The notes beneath the pieces are model-generated. The model made no database searches, had not been told where the DNA came from, and was given only the letters and a program-made list of their open reading frames with translations. Of a stretch of DNA of 64,000 bases, positions 42,357 to 51,042 are shown piece by piece. How positions within the stretch are numbered: position 1 is the first letter of the stretch; each line of letters opens with the position of its first letter. The DNA comes from an uncultured Planococcus sp. (lineage in GTDB: Bacteria; Bacillota; Bacilli; Bacillales_A; Planococcaceae): the NCBI GenBank assembly GCA_947502505.1, contig CANNAE010000003.1, positions 332,872 through 396,871 on the forward strand, in the 5' to 3' direction. The position numbers and the translations under genes are program-made.

Positions 42357-44060
42357 ATGCAGTTGACCGTGCAAGATGTTTTGGATTATGAATTGCTGGA
42401 AGGAGCAGTCGTCCGTACTGCCAAAGAACAAGCGCGTGCTCGGCCAGTGCACTGGGTGTCGGTTATGGAAATGCCAGTAGAAAATTTCGTGCGGCGCAAT
42501 GAACTGGTATTGACGACTGCGATGGGGTGCAATAATGATTTGGAGGTTTTTCGGGGGTTCGTCCAGGACATCATCGATTCCGGTGCCGCTGCATTGATGA
42601 TCGCGATGGGGCGGCATGTTTATGAGATTCCAAAAGAAATTGCCCAATTGGCGGAAGAGCAGGCCTTCCTGCTCGTTGAACTGCCGTGGGAGCTGCGCTT
42701 TTCGACAGTCATCGAAGAAGTGATGATCGATTTGAATGACCTGCATCGGCAAGAGCGGCAGCGTTCAGAGCAGGTGCAACAGGATTTGTTGAAGCTGATC
42801 TTGGCGGATGCAGAGTTGGAGAAAATCGCTGCCTATATCCGGCGCGAGCTCGGCAGTTCTTTGCTCATTACAGATGCGCAAGGGGCAGTGCAAGCAGCCG
42901 CCGGGTTTTCACGTGCCAAACTGGAAGAGTGGGAGCAACAGGTCGGGAAAGGGAATTTCCCGATTCATCAAGCAGTCCCGAAAGGAAACCGCGATCCGAT
43001 GATCCAGAAATTCCGCAGCGGCGAATTGGGCGGCCAAAAACTCATCCAAGTTCCGGTGCTTCAAGTATCGGAGGAAGCCCAGGGCTATCTATTCGTCGAA
43101 TTGCCGGAGACTGCCGGTGATGGCCGCCTCGATGCCTTTTCGGTTCACGTGCTGGAGCATGCCGCAACGACGATTTCCTTATGGCGCTCGAGGCAGAATG
43201 CAGTCGAAGAAACCAAAGCGGCGCTGCGCATGGATTTTGTCCGTGAGCTTGCCAATGGGGAATTCACGAGCAAAGAGCAAGCGGCTTCCCGTGCGCGGGC
43301 GCTTGGCTATGACCTGGAGCTTCCCTATATCAGCCTGGCCGGAAGCCCGGAGAATTTCCGTGTCTTGTTCGACCGTAAAAAACCTGGAACCAGTTCATAT
43401 ACAGAGTGGTCGAAAAGCATGGTTGCTTATCTCGAAGAAGAAGTCCATTACGCGGCACATGCCATGAAACGCGCAGTGATGACCGGATATGCGGACGGTT
43501 ACTTAATCATCTTCTTGGAAAAGCCGCCTGAAAGCGGACAGGAAAACCAGATCAATTTTTTGGATTTGATCGAAAGGCGGCTGGGGAATTTATTGCCGGA
43601 AGTGGTCTTGTCCTGGGGCATAGGCGATCATGCGGAAGGATTCGAAGGCTTCAGCAGCAGTTTCCAGCATGCGAAAACAGCGTTAGAAATCGGGCGCAGG
43701 AAAAAAGGGGCGGGGCATCGCATGGATTACCGCGATACCCGGGCAGACCGGCTGCTTCTCCAATTGGCAAAAACGGAAGGGATGCAAGATATCATCCAGT
43801 CGACGATCCAGCCGCTCGCGGGTTATGACCAGCAGCGGCAGATGGACTTGATTGGCACGTTTTCGGCGTATAACCATTATCAAGGCAATGTCAGCCAAAC
43901 AGCGCGCGCGTTGAATTTACATCGCCAATCGCTGCTGTACCGGTTGCGGAAAATCGAGTCCTTGACCGGACTGTCGCTTGTCGACCCGGATGATTTGTTT
44001 CTATTGGAATTATGCGTCCGGACCTATCGCATGGGAGCTGCTGAATACGACGATATTTGA
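42357..44060 (+). CDS. PucR-family transcriptional regulator
   Basis: A 567-residue regulator with an N-terminal PucR domain (LTVQDVLDYELLEGAVV), a central GGDEF-like/GAF-like region and a C-terminal helix-turn-helix (NVSQTARALNLHRQSLLYRL). Bacillus PucR controls purine catabolism in response to nitrogen state; relatives often control amino-acid or osmolyte breakdown. The catabolic operon starting at 44503 is the likely target. GGAGGGG precedes the ATG. Its terminator is duplicated by repeat copy 4. Confidence 0.9.
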   Translation: MQLTVQDVLDYELLEGAVVRTAKEQARARPVHWVSVMEMPVENFVRRNELVLTTAMGCNNDLEVFRGFVQDIIDSGAAALMIAMGRHVYEIPKEIAQLAEEQAFLLVELPWELRFSTVIEEVMIDLNDLHRQERQRSEQVQQDLLKLILADAELEKIAAYIRRELGSSLLITDAQGAVQAAAGFSRAKLEEWEQQVGKGNFPIHQAVPKGNRDPMIQKFRSGELGGQKLIQVPVLQVSEEAQGYLFVELPETAGDGRLDAFSVHVLEHAATTISLWRSRQNAVEETKAALRMDFVRELANGEFTSKEQAASRARALGYDLELPYISLAGSPENFRVLFDRKKPGTSSYTEWSKSMVAYLEEEVHYAAHAMKRAVMTGYADGYLIIFLEKPPESGQENQINFLDLIERRLGNLLPEVVLSWGIGDHAEGFEGFSSSFQHAKTALEIGRRKKGAGHRMDYRDTRADRLLLQLAKTEGMQDIIQSTIQPLAGYDQQRQMDLIGTFSAYNHYQGNVSQTARALNLHRQSLLYRLRKIESLTGLSLVDPDDLFLLELCVRTYRMGAAEYDDI

Positions 44061-44062
44061 AC

Positions 44063-44089
44063 GAAAGCCTTCTTTTTAAGAAGGCTTTT
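44063..44089 (+). terminator. Terminator of the PucR-type gene (left duplication of repeat copy 4)
   Basis: AAAGCCTTCTT and AAGAAGGCTTTT form the stem and T-run. The same 27 bases recur exactly at 44326-44352. Confidence 0.92.
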
Positions 44090-44325
44090 CAGGCTGTCGA
44101 GAAAGGTAGGAAGTCGTATTTTCCGAAGCTTACCGCTCGCTTTCCGTGGGGCGGGAATCGAGCCTCCTCGTCACTTCGTTCCTGCGGGGTCTCTCAAACC
44201 CGCTAGTCCCACAGGAGTCGAGCGAACGCCTCTCCAAATACTTAGAGAGTTCGTTGATTTTTCATTGTGGAATAGTATCATACTCTTTTCATTAACAGAG
44301 GATTACAGACTTCTTCAACACTCTG
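44090..44325 (+). repeat. Terminator-associated modular repeat (MITE-like), copy 4
   Basis: A 236-bp ORF-less element, same orientation as copy 2 but without the two extra hairpin modules. It starts CAGGCTGTCGAGAAAGG and ends CTTCAACACTCTG. Its centre can fold as a long hairpin with GCTCG..CGTGGG pairing with CCCAC..CGAGC. A perfect 27-bp terminator duplication flanks it (44063-44089 and 44326-44352), suggesting a recent insertion. Confidence 0.92.
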
Positions 44326-44352
44326 GAAAGCCTTCTTTTTAAGAAGGCTTTT
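44326..44352 (+). terminator. Duplicated terminator right of repeat copy 4
   Basis: Exact copy of 44063-44089, with two more T after it. It insulates the downstream catabolic operon from readthrough. Confidence 0.92.
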
Positions 44353-44502
44353 TTGTATGCAGAAAAATTGACTAAAGAGCAGCATGCATTTTCATACACT
44401 ATGACAGATGCGTTAAAAGCTGCCTGGACCGTATAGTAAAAGCAAGGAAAAGAGATTGATTATTCCGACTTTTGATCCGTGAATATAAGGAGGGGATTCC
44501 CC

Positions 44503-45699
44503 ATGTCGTTCGGAACTGCAGAGTATCAGGGGCGTATCAGAAAGACGAAGCAGCAGATGGCGGAAAAAGGCATTGAAGTGCTGCTCATCACGGACCCTGC
44601 CAATATGAATTATTTATCCGGCTATGACGCCTGGTCGTTTTATGTCCATCAAATGCTCATTGTCATCGAAGACGAAGACCAGCCTTTGTGGGTCGGGCGG
44701 ATCATGGACGCAAACGGCGCCAAGATCACGACTTGGCTGTACCACGACAACATCATCCCGTATCCAGAAATCTACGTGCAATCGCAAACGCATCACCCAA
44801 TGGATTTCGTCGCGGAAATTTTGACGCAGATTGGGCAGGACCGGCGTTCGATCGGCGTGGAAATGGAGAATTATTATTTCACGGCGAAATGCTACGAACG
44901 CTTGCAAAAAGGCTTGCCGAATGCCCGTTTCCAGGATGCTTCATTGCTTGTCAATTGGGTGCGCATCGTGAAGTCGGATACTGAGATTGCCTATATGAAA
45001 CGCGCCGCGCGTTTTTCCGAAAAAGCGATGGCGGCCGGCATTGAAATGATTGCGGAAGGTGTGAGGGAATGCGACGTTGCGGCAAGGATCCTCGAAGTGC
45101 AGGTGAAAGGCACGAAAGAGCACGGCGGGGACTATCCGGCAATCATGCCGCTTTTGCCGACAGGGGAACGCACCGCTGCGCCGCATTTGACCTGGACCGA
45201 TAAACGCTATGAACAAGGTGAATCGGTCACGCTGGAGATTGCCGGCTGCTATAAACGCTATCATTCGCCGCTCGCGCGCACCGTGTTTATCGGGACGCCG
45301 GACGCCGAACTGCAGCATCTTGCGGAAGTGACGACAGAAGGCATCAATGAATGCATTGCGATGATCAAGCCGGGCATCTATTTGGAAGAAGTGTGTGCGA
45401 CATGGACCAAAACGATCGCCCGCTACGGATTTGAAAAAGAAGCGCGCATCGGCTATCCCGTCGGCTTGAATTACCCGCCGGATTGGGGCGAGCATACCGC
45501 GAGCATCCGCAAGGGCGACCGCACGATACTCGAACCGAACATGGCGTTCCATATGATCCCGGCGATGTGGTTCGACGATTCGGGCTTTGAAGTGAGTGAA
45601 ACCTTCCGTGTGACAGAAACTGGCTGTGAAACGCTGGCGAACATGCCAAGGGGCTTATTCACCAAGGGCCATTTGATCGGCTATCCAGGCGGCGCCTGA
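44503..45699 (+). CDS. doeA: Ectoine hydrolase-like M24-family protein (DoeA/EutD type)
   Basis: A 398-residue creatinase-fold protein, the same length as known ectoine hydrolases, which open the ectoine ring to N-acetyl-2,4-diaminobutyrate. DoeA-like stretches include NMNYLSGYDAWSFYVHQ, VGRIMDANGAK and PEIYVQSQTHHPMDF. The metal ligands of true M24 peptidases are not conserved (LEIAGCYKRYHSPLART where peptidases have Asp pairs), as in the metal-independent creatinase branch. AAGGAGGGG precedes the ATG. It is first of a five-gene operon with deacylase, PLP enzyme and dehydrogenases. Family is firm; the ectoine substrate is a strong inference. Confidence 0.78.
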   Translation: MSFGTAEYQGRIRKTKQQMAEKGIEVLLITDPANMNYLSGYDAWSFYVHQMLIVIEDEDQPLWVGRIMDANGAKITTWLYHDNIIPYPEIYVQSQTHHPMDFVAEILTQIGQDRRSIGVEMENYYFTAKCYERLQKGLPNARFQDASLLVNWVRIVKSDTEIAYMKRAARFSEKAMAAGIEMIAEGVRECDVAARILEVQVKGTKEHGGDYPAIMPLLPTGERTAAPHLTWTDKRYEQGESVTLEIAGCYKRYHSPLARTVFIGTPDAELQHLAEVTTEGINECIAMIKPGIYLEEVCATWTKTIARYGFEKEARIGYPVGLNYPPDWGEHTASIRKGDRTILEPNMAFHMIPAMWFDDSGFEVSETFRVTETGCETLANMPRGLFTKGHLIGYPGGA

Positions 45700-45757
45700 T
45701 CGCTTGAAAATAAAAAACATCTTGCCTAGAAGGCATCCAAAATTGAGGAGTGAGTTC

Positions 45758-46957
45758 ATGACAAACAAAAAAATTCATCAATCCACACAAGCAGTCTGGG
45801 GCGGAGAAAAAGATTATTTGGCACACGGGGCTTCGCAAGTGCCGGTCGTCTTAAGTGTCGCCTATACGTATGACGATATGGACGATTGGTACGACGTCGC
45901 GATCGGCAAGAAAAAAGGGCATATCTACGGGCGCAATACGAACCCGACCGTCCAGGCATTCGAAGACAAAGTGAAATTGCTTGAAGGCGCTGAGGCGGCG
46001 ACCAGCTTCTCGACCGGCATGGCAGCCATCAGCAATACACTCGCGACCTTCCTCGTGCCAGGCGACCGCATCGTGTCGATCAAGGATACTTACGGCGGCA
46101 CGAACAAAATTTTCACGGAATTCCTGCCGCGCCAGCAAATCGAGGTCGCACTCGTCGATACCGGCGATCATGAAGCAATTGAAGCGGAACTCAAGAAAGG
46201 CTGCAAGATCCTTTACTTGGAGACGCCGACCAATCCGACCGTCAAGATCACAGATATTGCGCGCATGGCAAAAGCAGGGCATGAAGCGGGAGCCTTAGTC
46301 ATCATCGACAATACATTCGGCACGCCGATCAACCAAAATCCGCTCGAAGACGGCGTCGATTTGGTATTGCACAGCGCGACGAAATTCCTCGGGGGACATG
46401 CGGATGCACTTGGCGGCGTTTTGGTCGGATCGCATGAACTGGTCGAACAGGTTTACCATTACCGCGAAATCAACGGTGCCACGATGGATCCGATGGCAGC
46501 CTATTTATTGCTTCGCGGCATGAAGACTTTGCATTTGCGTGTACGCGAACAAAGTAAAAACGCCATGGCACTCGCTGAATACTTGCAGACCAAGGATGTC
46601 GTCGAAGATGTTTTCTATCCGGGTCTCGAAACCCATCCGAACCACGACATCGCCAAGCGCCAAATGAAAGGCTTCGGCGGCATGCTGAGCTTCTCGGTCA
46701 AAGGCGGCGTCGATACGGTACGCGATTTGCTGCCAAAACTCCAATACGCGAACCGTGCAGCGAACTTAGGCGCAGTCGAGACGACAGTCGGCCCGGCGCG
46801 CACGACAAGCCATGTGGAATGCACGCCGGAAGAACGCGCCGCGATGGGCATTCCGGAAGGCTTGATCCGCGTCTCTTGCGGCATTGAGGAAATCGAGGAC
46901 ATCATCAACGATTTCGAGCAAGCGTTCCAGCACGTCGAAACGGTGATGAACGTCTAA
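45758..46957 (+). CDS. Cystathionine gamma-synthase/lyase-family PLP enzyme
   Basis: A 399-residue Cys/Met-metabolism PLP enzyme. PLP lysine in LHSATKFLGGH, PLP-phosphate region in STGMAAISNT, and the Tyr/Arg of the dimer partner in YGRNTNPT. Family members remove or replace a group on the gamma carbon of C4 amino acids. No sulfur genes surround it; the neighbours point to a C4 diamino acid, so it may act on 2,4-diaminobutyrate. The ATG at 45758 follows GAGGAGTGAG. Confidence 0.85.
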   Translation: MTNKKIHQSTQAVWGGEKDYLAHGASQVPVVLSVAYTYDDMDDWYDVAIGKKKGHIYGRNTNPTVQAFEDKVKLLEGAEAATSFSTGMAAISNTLATFLVPGDRIVSIKDTYGGTNKIFTEFLPRQQIEVALVDTGDHEAIEAELKKGCKILYLETPTNPTVKITDIARMAKAGHEAGALVIIDNTFGTPINQNPLEDGVDLVLHSATKFLGGHADALGGVLVGSHELVEQVYHYREINGATMDPMAAYLLLRGMKTLHLRVREQSKNAMALAEYLQTKDVVEDVFYPGLETHPNHDIAKRQMKGFGGMLSFSVKGGVDTVRDLLPKLQYANRAANLGAVETTVGPARTTSHVECTPEERAAMGIPEGLIRVSCGIEEIEDIINDFEQAFQHVETVMNV

Positions 46958-46975
46958 GGAAAGCCGGGGGTAAGC

Positions 46976-48193
46976 ATGGAGCATAAAGATGAATTCCTGA
47001 TGAATGCGGAAAAAATGAGCGGAGAGCTCAGCGAATGGCGGCGAACACTGCATCGATCCCCGGAACTGAGCTTCCGGGAATTCAAGACAGCTGATTTTAT
47101 CGCGGGCGTGCTAGAAACGATCGAAGGGCTGACGATCCAGCGGGGAGTGGGCCTTGAAACGAGCGTCATCGCGACGCTCGGGACAGGGCAGGCACCGGTG
47201 ATTGCGCTGCGTGCGGATATCGATGCTTTGCCAATCAGCGAAGCAAATTCATGCGATTATCGTTCACAAACGCCTGGGGTTATGCATGCTTGCGGGCACG
47301 ATGCGCATGCCGCCATCCTGCTTGGCGCCGCTTCGCTTCTTGCGGAACAGTTCCGTTCGCAGCGATGGGACGGAACAGTGAAGTTCATTTTCCAGCCGGC
47401 GGAGGAAATGATCGATGAAAATGCCATGTCCGGATCGCCTTATTTATTGCAAGCGGGCGCGTATGAAGGCGTGGAGCAAGCGATTGCGCTCCATATGTGC
47501 CCATGGCTGTCAGCCGGAGCAGTCCAAATGCATGACGGAATCAGCATGGCGAATGTCGATGTCTTTCACGGCACGATCAAAGGAAGCGGCGGGCATGGCG
47601 CCTATCCGGAACTCGGCAGCGACCCGACTTGGATGCTCGGCCTCATTTTGCAGGCATTGCACGGCATCGTGCCACGGAAAATTTCCGCACTTGAACCGGC
47701 GGTCGTCAGTATCGGGCAAATTCACGCCGGAACTGCCAGCAATATCATCCCGGACGCAGTCCAAGTAGAAGGCACAGTCCGAAGCTATTCAGCCGGCACG
47801 CGCAACCGGCTCGAAATGGAAATCCACGATGCTTTTGCCCTCGCGAAGCAATTGGGCGGCGATTATTCGTTTCATTATCAACGCGGGGAGCCAGCACTGG
47901 TCAACGATAAATTCGTAAATGGGCAAATCGCAAAAGCCATCCGGAAAACGGATCCCGCTATCAATTTCACCCACCAGCCGTTTGGCATGGGAGGCGAAGA
48001 TTTCGGTTATGTCACGCAGCAATTGCCCGGGGCGATGTTTTTTCTCGGCTGTTCGCCAGGCGATGGGATCGACCGGGATCTGCATACGCCCAGTTTCGAT
48101 ATTGATGAACGCAGTTTGCCGCTCGGCGCTGCCATTTTAGCAAACGCGGCAACCGGCTTTTTCACGGGCAGACATGGAGAAGGGGAGGAATAG
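46976..48193 (+). CDS. M20-family amidohydrolase/deacetylase
   Basis: A 405-residue metalloenzyme of the N-acyl-amino-acid amidohydrolase group. Metal and catalytic residues: MHACGHDAH, QPAEE, ALHMCPWLSAG and the C-terminal GGEDFGY. It could remove the acetyl group from N-acetyl-diaminobutyrate, the job done in proteobacteria by the unrelated DoeB. Start 18 bases after the PLP gene with GGGGGTAAGC; it ends two bases before the next ATG. Confidence 0.87.
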   Translation: MEHKDEFLMNAEKMSGELSEWRRTLHRSPELSFREFKTADFIAGVLETIEGLTIQRGVGLETSVIATLGTGQAPVIALRADIDALPISEANSCDYRSQTPGVMHACGHDAHAAILLGAASLLAEQFRSQRWDGTVKFIFQPAEEMIDENAMSGSPYLLQAGAYEGVEQAIALHMCPWLSAGAVQMHDGISMANVDVFHGTIKGSGGHGAYPELGSDPTWMLGLILQALHGIVPRKISALEPAVVSIGQIHAGTASNIIPDAVQVEGTVRSYSAGTRNRLEMEIHDAFALAKQLGGDYSFHYQRGEPALVNDKFVNGQIAKAIRKTDPAINFTHQPFGMGGEDFGYVTQQLPGAMFFLGCSPGDGIDRDLHTPSFDIDERSLPLGAAILANAATGFFTGRHGEGEE

Positions 48194-48194
48194 C

Positions 48195-49247
48195 ATGACA
48201 CATAAATTAGCATTTATCGGATTCGGCGTAGTCGGCCAAGGGCTCGCGGAAATCCTGCATGATAAGCGGCACAGCTTGAGAAAAGATGAGGGATTTGAAG
48301 CGAAAATCGTGGCGATCTCGGACTTCAGGAAAGGCTCTTTGTATCATCCGGAAGGGCTTGATATCGAAGCGCTGCTCGAGACGGTGCAAAAAACGGGAAG
48401 CTTGGACGGCTATCCGAAAACGGAAGGCTTGGTTGCTGGATGGGACAGTTTGGAAACGATCAGGCAATCGAATGCCGACACGATAGTTGAAGTGTCCTAT
48501 ACAGACGTCAAGACCGGCCAGCCGGCAATCGACCATTGCCGCGCAGCATTCGAAAGCGGCAAAAATGTAGTCATGACCAATAAAGGGCCGGTTGCGCTCG
48601 CTTACCAGGAATTATCGGCTTTAGCGAATAAGCATCAAGTATCCTGGGGCTTTGAAGGAACTGTCATGAGCGGGACGCCTGCTTTACGGATGCCGAAATT
48701 GGCACTTGCGGGAAATGATATCACCGAAATCCGCGGCATCTTGAACGGCACGACCAATTTCATGCTTATGCGAATGGGTGAAGGCGAAAGCTATGAAGCC
48801 GCGCTCAAAGAAGCGCAATCGCTCGGTTATGCTGAAGCAGACCCGACGAGTGATGTCGAAGGCTTGGATGCACGATATAAAATCGTCATCCTCGCTCAGC
48901 ATGTCATGGGCATGCCCTTATCGGTCGAAGATGTCGAATGCACCGGCATCTCGCAATTGACGCCGGAACTTATGGAACAAGCGCGGGCGGAAGGAAAGCG
49001 CTGGAAACTGATCGCCACAGCCAAAAAAGAACACGGGCTTGTTTCGGCGAAAGTGGCGGCTGAAAAAGTGCCGCTGGATGATCCGCTCGCTGCTATTTCG
49101 GGAGCGTTGAATGCCATCACCTACGAAACCGATTTGCTCGGGCCGGTCACACTTTGCGGTGCAGGAGCGGGTAAAACGGAAACAGGGTTTTCCTTGCTCA
49201 TCGACTTATTGACGATCGCGAAGGCTAGGGAAACGGTGCGTTCATGA
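48195..49247 (+). CDS. Homoserine dehydrogenase-like protein without ACT domain
   Basis: A 350-residue oxidoreductase with an N-terminal NAD(P) site (FIGFGVVGQGLAE) and the homoserine dehydrogenase core: VMSGTPALRMP, GILNGTTNFML and GYAEADPTSDVEGLDA with the catalytic acidic and Lys residues. It stops where biosynthetic enzymes carry a regulatory ACT domain, so threonine feedback is not expected. In this operon it would run catabolically, homoserine to aspartate semialdehyde. ATG after AAGGGGAGG, one base beyond the M20 stop. Confidence 0.87.
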   Translation: MTHKLAFIGFGVVGQGLAEILHDKRHSLRKDEGFEAKIVAISDFRKGSLYHPEGLDIEALLETVQKTGSLDGYPKTEGLVAGWDSLETIRQSNADTIVEVSYTDVKTGQPAIDHCRAAFESGKNVVMTNKGPVALAYQELSALANKHQVSWGFEGTVMSGTPALRMPKLALAGNDITEIRGILNGTTNFMLMRMGEGESYEAALKEAQSLGYAEADPTSDVEGLDARYKIVILAQHVMGMPLSVEDVECTGISQLTPELMEQARAEGKRWKLIATAKKEHGLVSAKVAAEKVPLDDPLAAISGALNAITYETDLLGPVTLCGAGAGKTETGFSLLIDLLTIAKARETVRS

Positions 49248-49262
49248 AAGGAGGCGGAATAG

Positions 49263-50699
49263 ATGGCGACACATGTCGAAGGCCGAAAAATGTTTTTGGC
49301 GGGTGAATGGGTAGAAGGCAAGCAATGGATCGATGTGACGGACCCGCAAGATGGCATGCTCATCGACCGGGTGCCTGCCGCTACAAAAGAGGACATGGAA
49401 GCGTGCATCGAAGCGGCAAAGTCGGGCGCTGAAACGGCCGCCCGGATGCCGGTTGTCGAACGCATGCACATCATCGGGAAAGCGGCGGACTATATCGAGG
49501 CGAATACCGAACACTACGCACTGACCATTGCAAAAGAAAGCAGCAAGACCATTCGCGAAGCACGAAAAGAAGTGGGGCGGGCAATCGAAACCTTGCGCTT
49601 GAGCGCTGAAGAAGCGAGGCGCATCACTGGCGAAACCATCCCGTTCGATCAATCGCCAGGCGGAATCGGCAAAGTCGGCTATTATCGGCGCTTTCCGCTT
49701 GGCATCATCGGGGCGATCACGCCATTCAACGACCCATTGAACTTGGTAGCGCATAAAGTCGGCCCGGCGATTGCTTCAGGCAACGCCATCATCGTCAAGC
49801 CGGCGACTGTCACGCCGCTCAGTGCGCTGTTATTGGCACAAGCCTTTTCGCATGCAGGCTTGCCGGAAAAAATCCTGTCGGTCATTACCGGAAGAGGCGG
49901 CGACATCGGCGATGTGTTAGTCGAGCACCCCGCGGTCCGGATGATCAGCTTTACCGGAGGCGTCGAAACCGGGCTTGCGATCACGAAAAAAGCAGGGCTG
50001 AAAAAAGTGGGCATGGAACTCGGTTCGAATTCACCTGTTATCGTCTTGCAAGATGCCGACTTGGACGACGCGGTAGCTTCCTGTGTTTCCGGCGCATTCT
50101 GGGCAGCTGGGCAAAACTGCCTCGGCGTCCAGCGGGTTTATATCGAGGGAAATGTCTACGACACGTTTAAAACACGGTTCGTCGAGCAAACCGAACGCTA
50201 TATCGTCGGCGACAAGCGATCCGACATGACGGATATGGGCCCCTTGATTACGGAAAAAGAAGCGAAGCGAGTCGAAGGATTGGTCGAGGAAGCACTCGCG
50301 AAAGGCGCGACATTGGAGACTGGCGGCGAGCGGGACGGCGCATTTTATTCGCCGACTGTCCTCACGGATGTCCCTGCAGATTGCGCGCTCGCATCAGAAG
50401 AAATCTTCGGGCCGGTCGTCTTGCTGTATCAAGTGGCTGGTTTGGATGAAGCGATCGAACAGGCAAATGCCGTCGATTATGGGCTGCAAGCTGGGATCTT
50501 TACGAAAAACCTGGACCATGCCCATCGTGCAATCGAAGAACTCGAAGTAGGCGGGGTCATGATTAATGATAGCAGCGATTTCCGCATCGATGCCATGCCG
50601 TTCGGCGGGGTCAAACAATCCGGGCTTGGCAGAGAAGGCGTCAAATTCGCCATCCAGGAGATGACCGATACAAAAGTGGTCTGCTTTAAATTGGGATAG
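49263..50699 (+). CDS. Aldehyde dehydrogenase (probable aspartate-semialdehyde to aspartate step)
   Basis: A 478-residue NAD(P)-dependent aldehyde dehydrogenase. Catalytic Cys in GQNCLGVQR, general base Glu in MELGSNSP, cofactor region FTGGVETG and the closing PFGGVKQSGLGREG. Last gene of the operon, 15 bases after the homoserine dehydrogenase-like gene, with AAGGAGGCGG before the ATG. In the ectoine route DoeC, also an aldehyde dehydrogenase, oxidises aspartate semialdehyde to aspartate; the same role fits here. Confidence 0.87.
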   Translation: MATHVEGRKMFLAGEWVEGKQWIDVTDPQDGMLIDRVPAATKEDMEACIEAAKSGAETAARMPVVERMHIIGKAADYIEANTEHYALTIAKESSKTIREARKEVGRAIETLRLSAEEARRITGETIPFDQSPGGIGKVGYYRRFPLGIIGAITPFNDPLNLVAHKVGPAIASGNAIIVKPATVTPLSALLLAQAFSHAGLPEKILSVITGRGGDIGDVLVEHPAVRMISFTGGVETGLAITKKAGLKKVGMELGSNSPVIVLQDADLDDAVASCVSGAFWAAGQNCLGVQRVYIEGNVYDTFKTRFVEQTERYIVGDKRSDMTDMGPLITEKEAKRVEGLVEEALAKGATLETGGERDGAFYSPTVLTDVPADCALASEEIFGPVVLLYQVAGLDEAIEQANAVDYGLQAGIFTKNLDHAHRAIEELEVGGVMINDSSDFRIDAMPFGGVKQSGLGREGVKFAIQEMTDTKVVCFKLG

Positions 50700-50708
50700 C
50701 CTAAGGGC

Positions 50709-50741
50709 AAAGCATATAGCAGAAGAGCTATATGCTTTTTT
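50709..50741 (+). terminator. Terminator of the catabolic operon
   Basis: AAAGCATATAGC and GCTATATGCTTTTTT stem and T-run. Confidence 0.88.
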
Positions 50742-50881
50742 ATTGTTATAGCACACTATGTAAAAATAGAGATTGGATGAGTCGGCAAATGGCAGAAATG
50801 CTTTTATAACATATGAGAGCGGATACAATAATGTGAATGTGACAAATTGTAAAATATTATTATTAATTATCGTTTTATTCA

Positions 50882-50909
50882 TTGAATTCTGAAAAATGTC
50901 CTCTATAAT
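50882..50909 (+). promoter_or_regulatory. ilvD promoter, possible CodY site
   Basis: TTGAAT (50882-50887), 16-bp spacer, TATAAT (50904-50909). TTCTGAAAA at 50887-50895 fits the centre of the CodY consensus AATTTTCWGAAAATT (about 10 of 15 positions). The leader to 51042 contains only a short CCGGAA/TTCCGG hairpin; no T-box is visible. The rest of the interval 50742-50881 is AT-rich with nothing recognised. Confidence 0.6.
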
Positions 50910-51042
50910 AGAGAGAAACTCAAATCAGCCGGAACATCACTTCCGGATAGCTGGCTAGTTGATCCATCTGGGCCTGTTGAAGTGAATGAGTGCTCCGTGA
51001 ATCCGCGAAGCAGATACATAGAATAGAAAGGATAGGATAGTT

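Noticed and set aside
44941..45552. A 203-codon minus-strand ORF
   Set aside because: Antisense to the DoeA-like gene; no ribosome site and no recognisable motif.
50910..51042. Possible T-box leader of ilvD
   Set aside because: No T-box sequence, specifier loop or terminator/antiterminator pair is present; only a small CCGGAA/TTCCGG hairpin.
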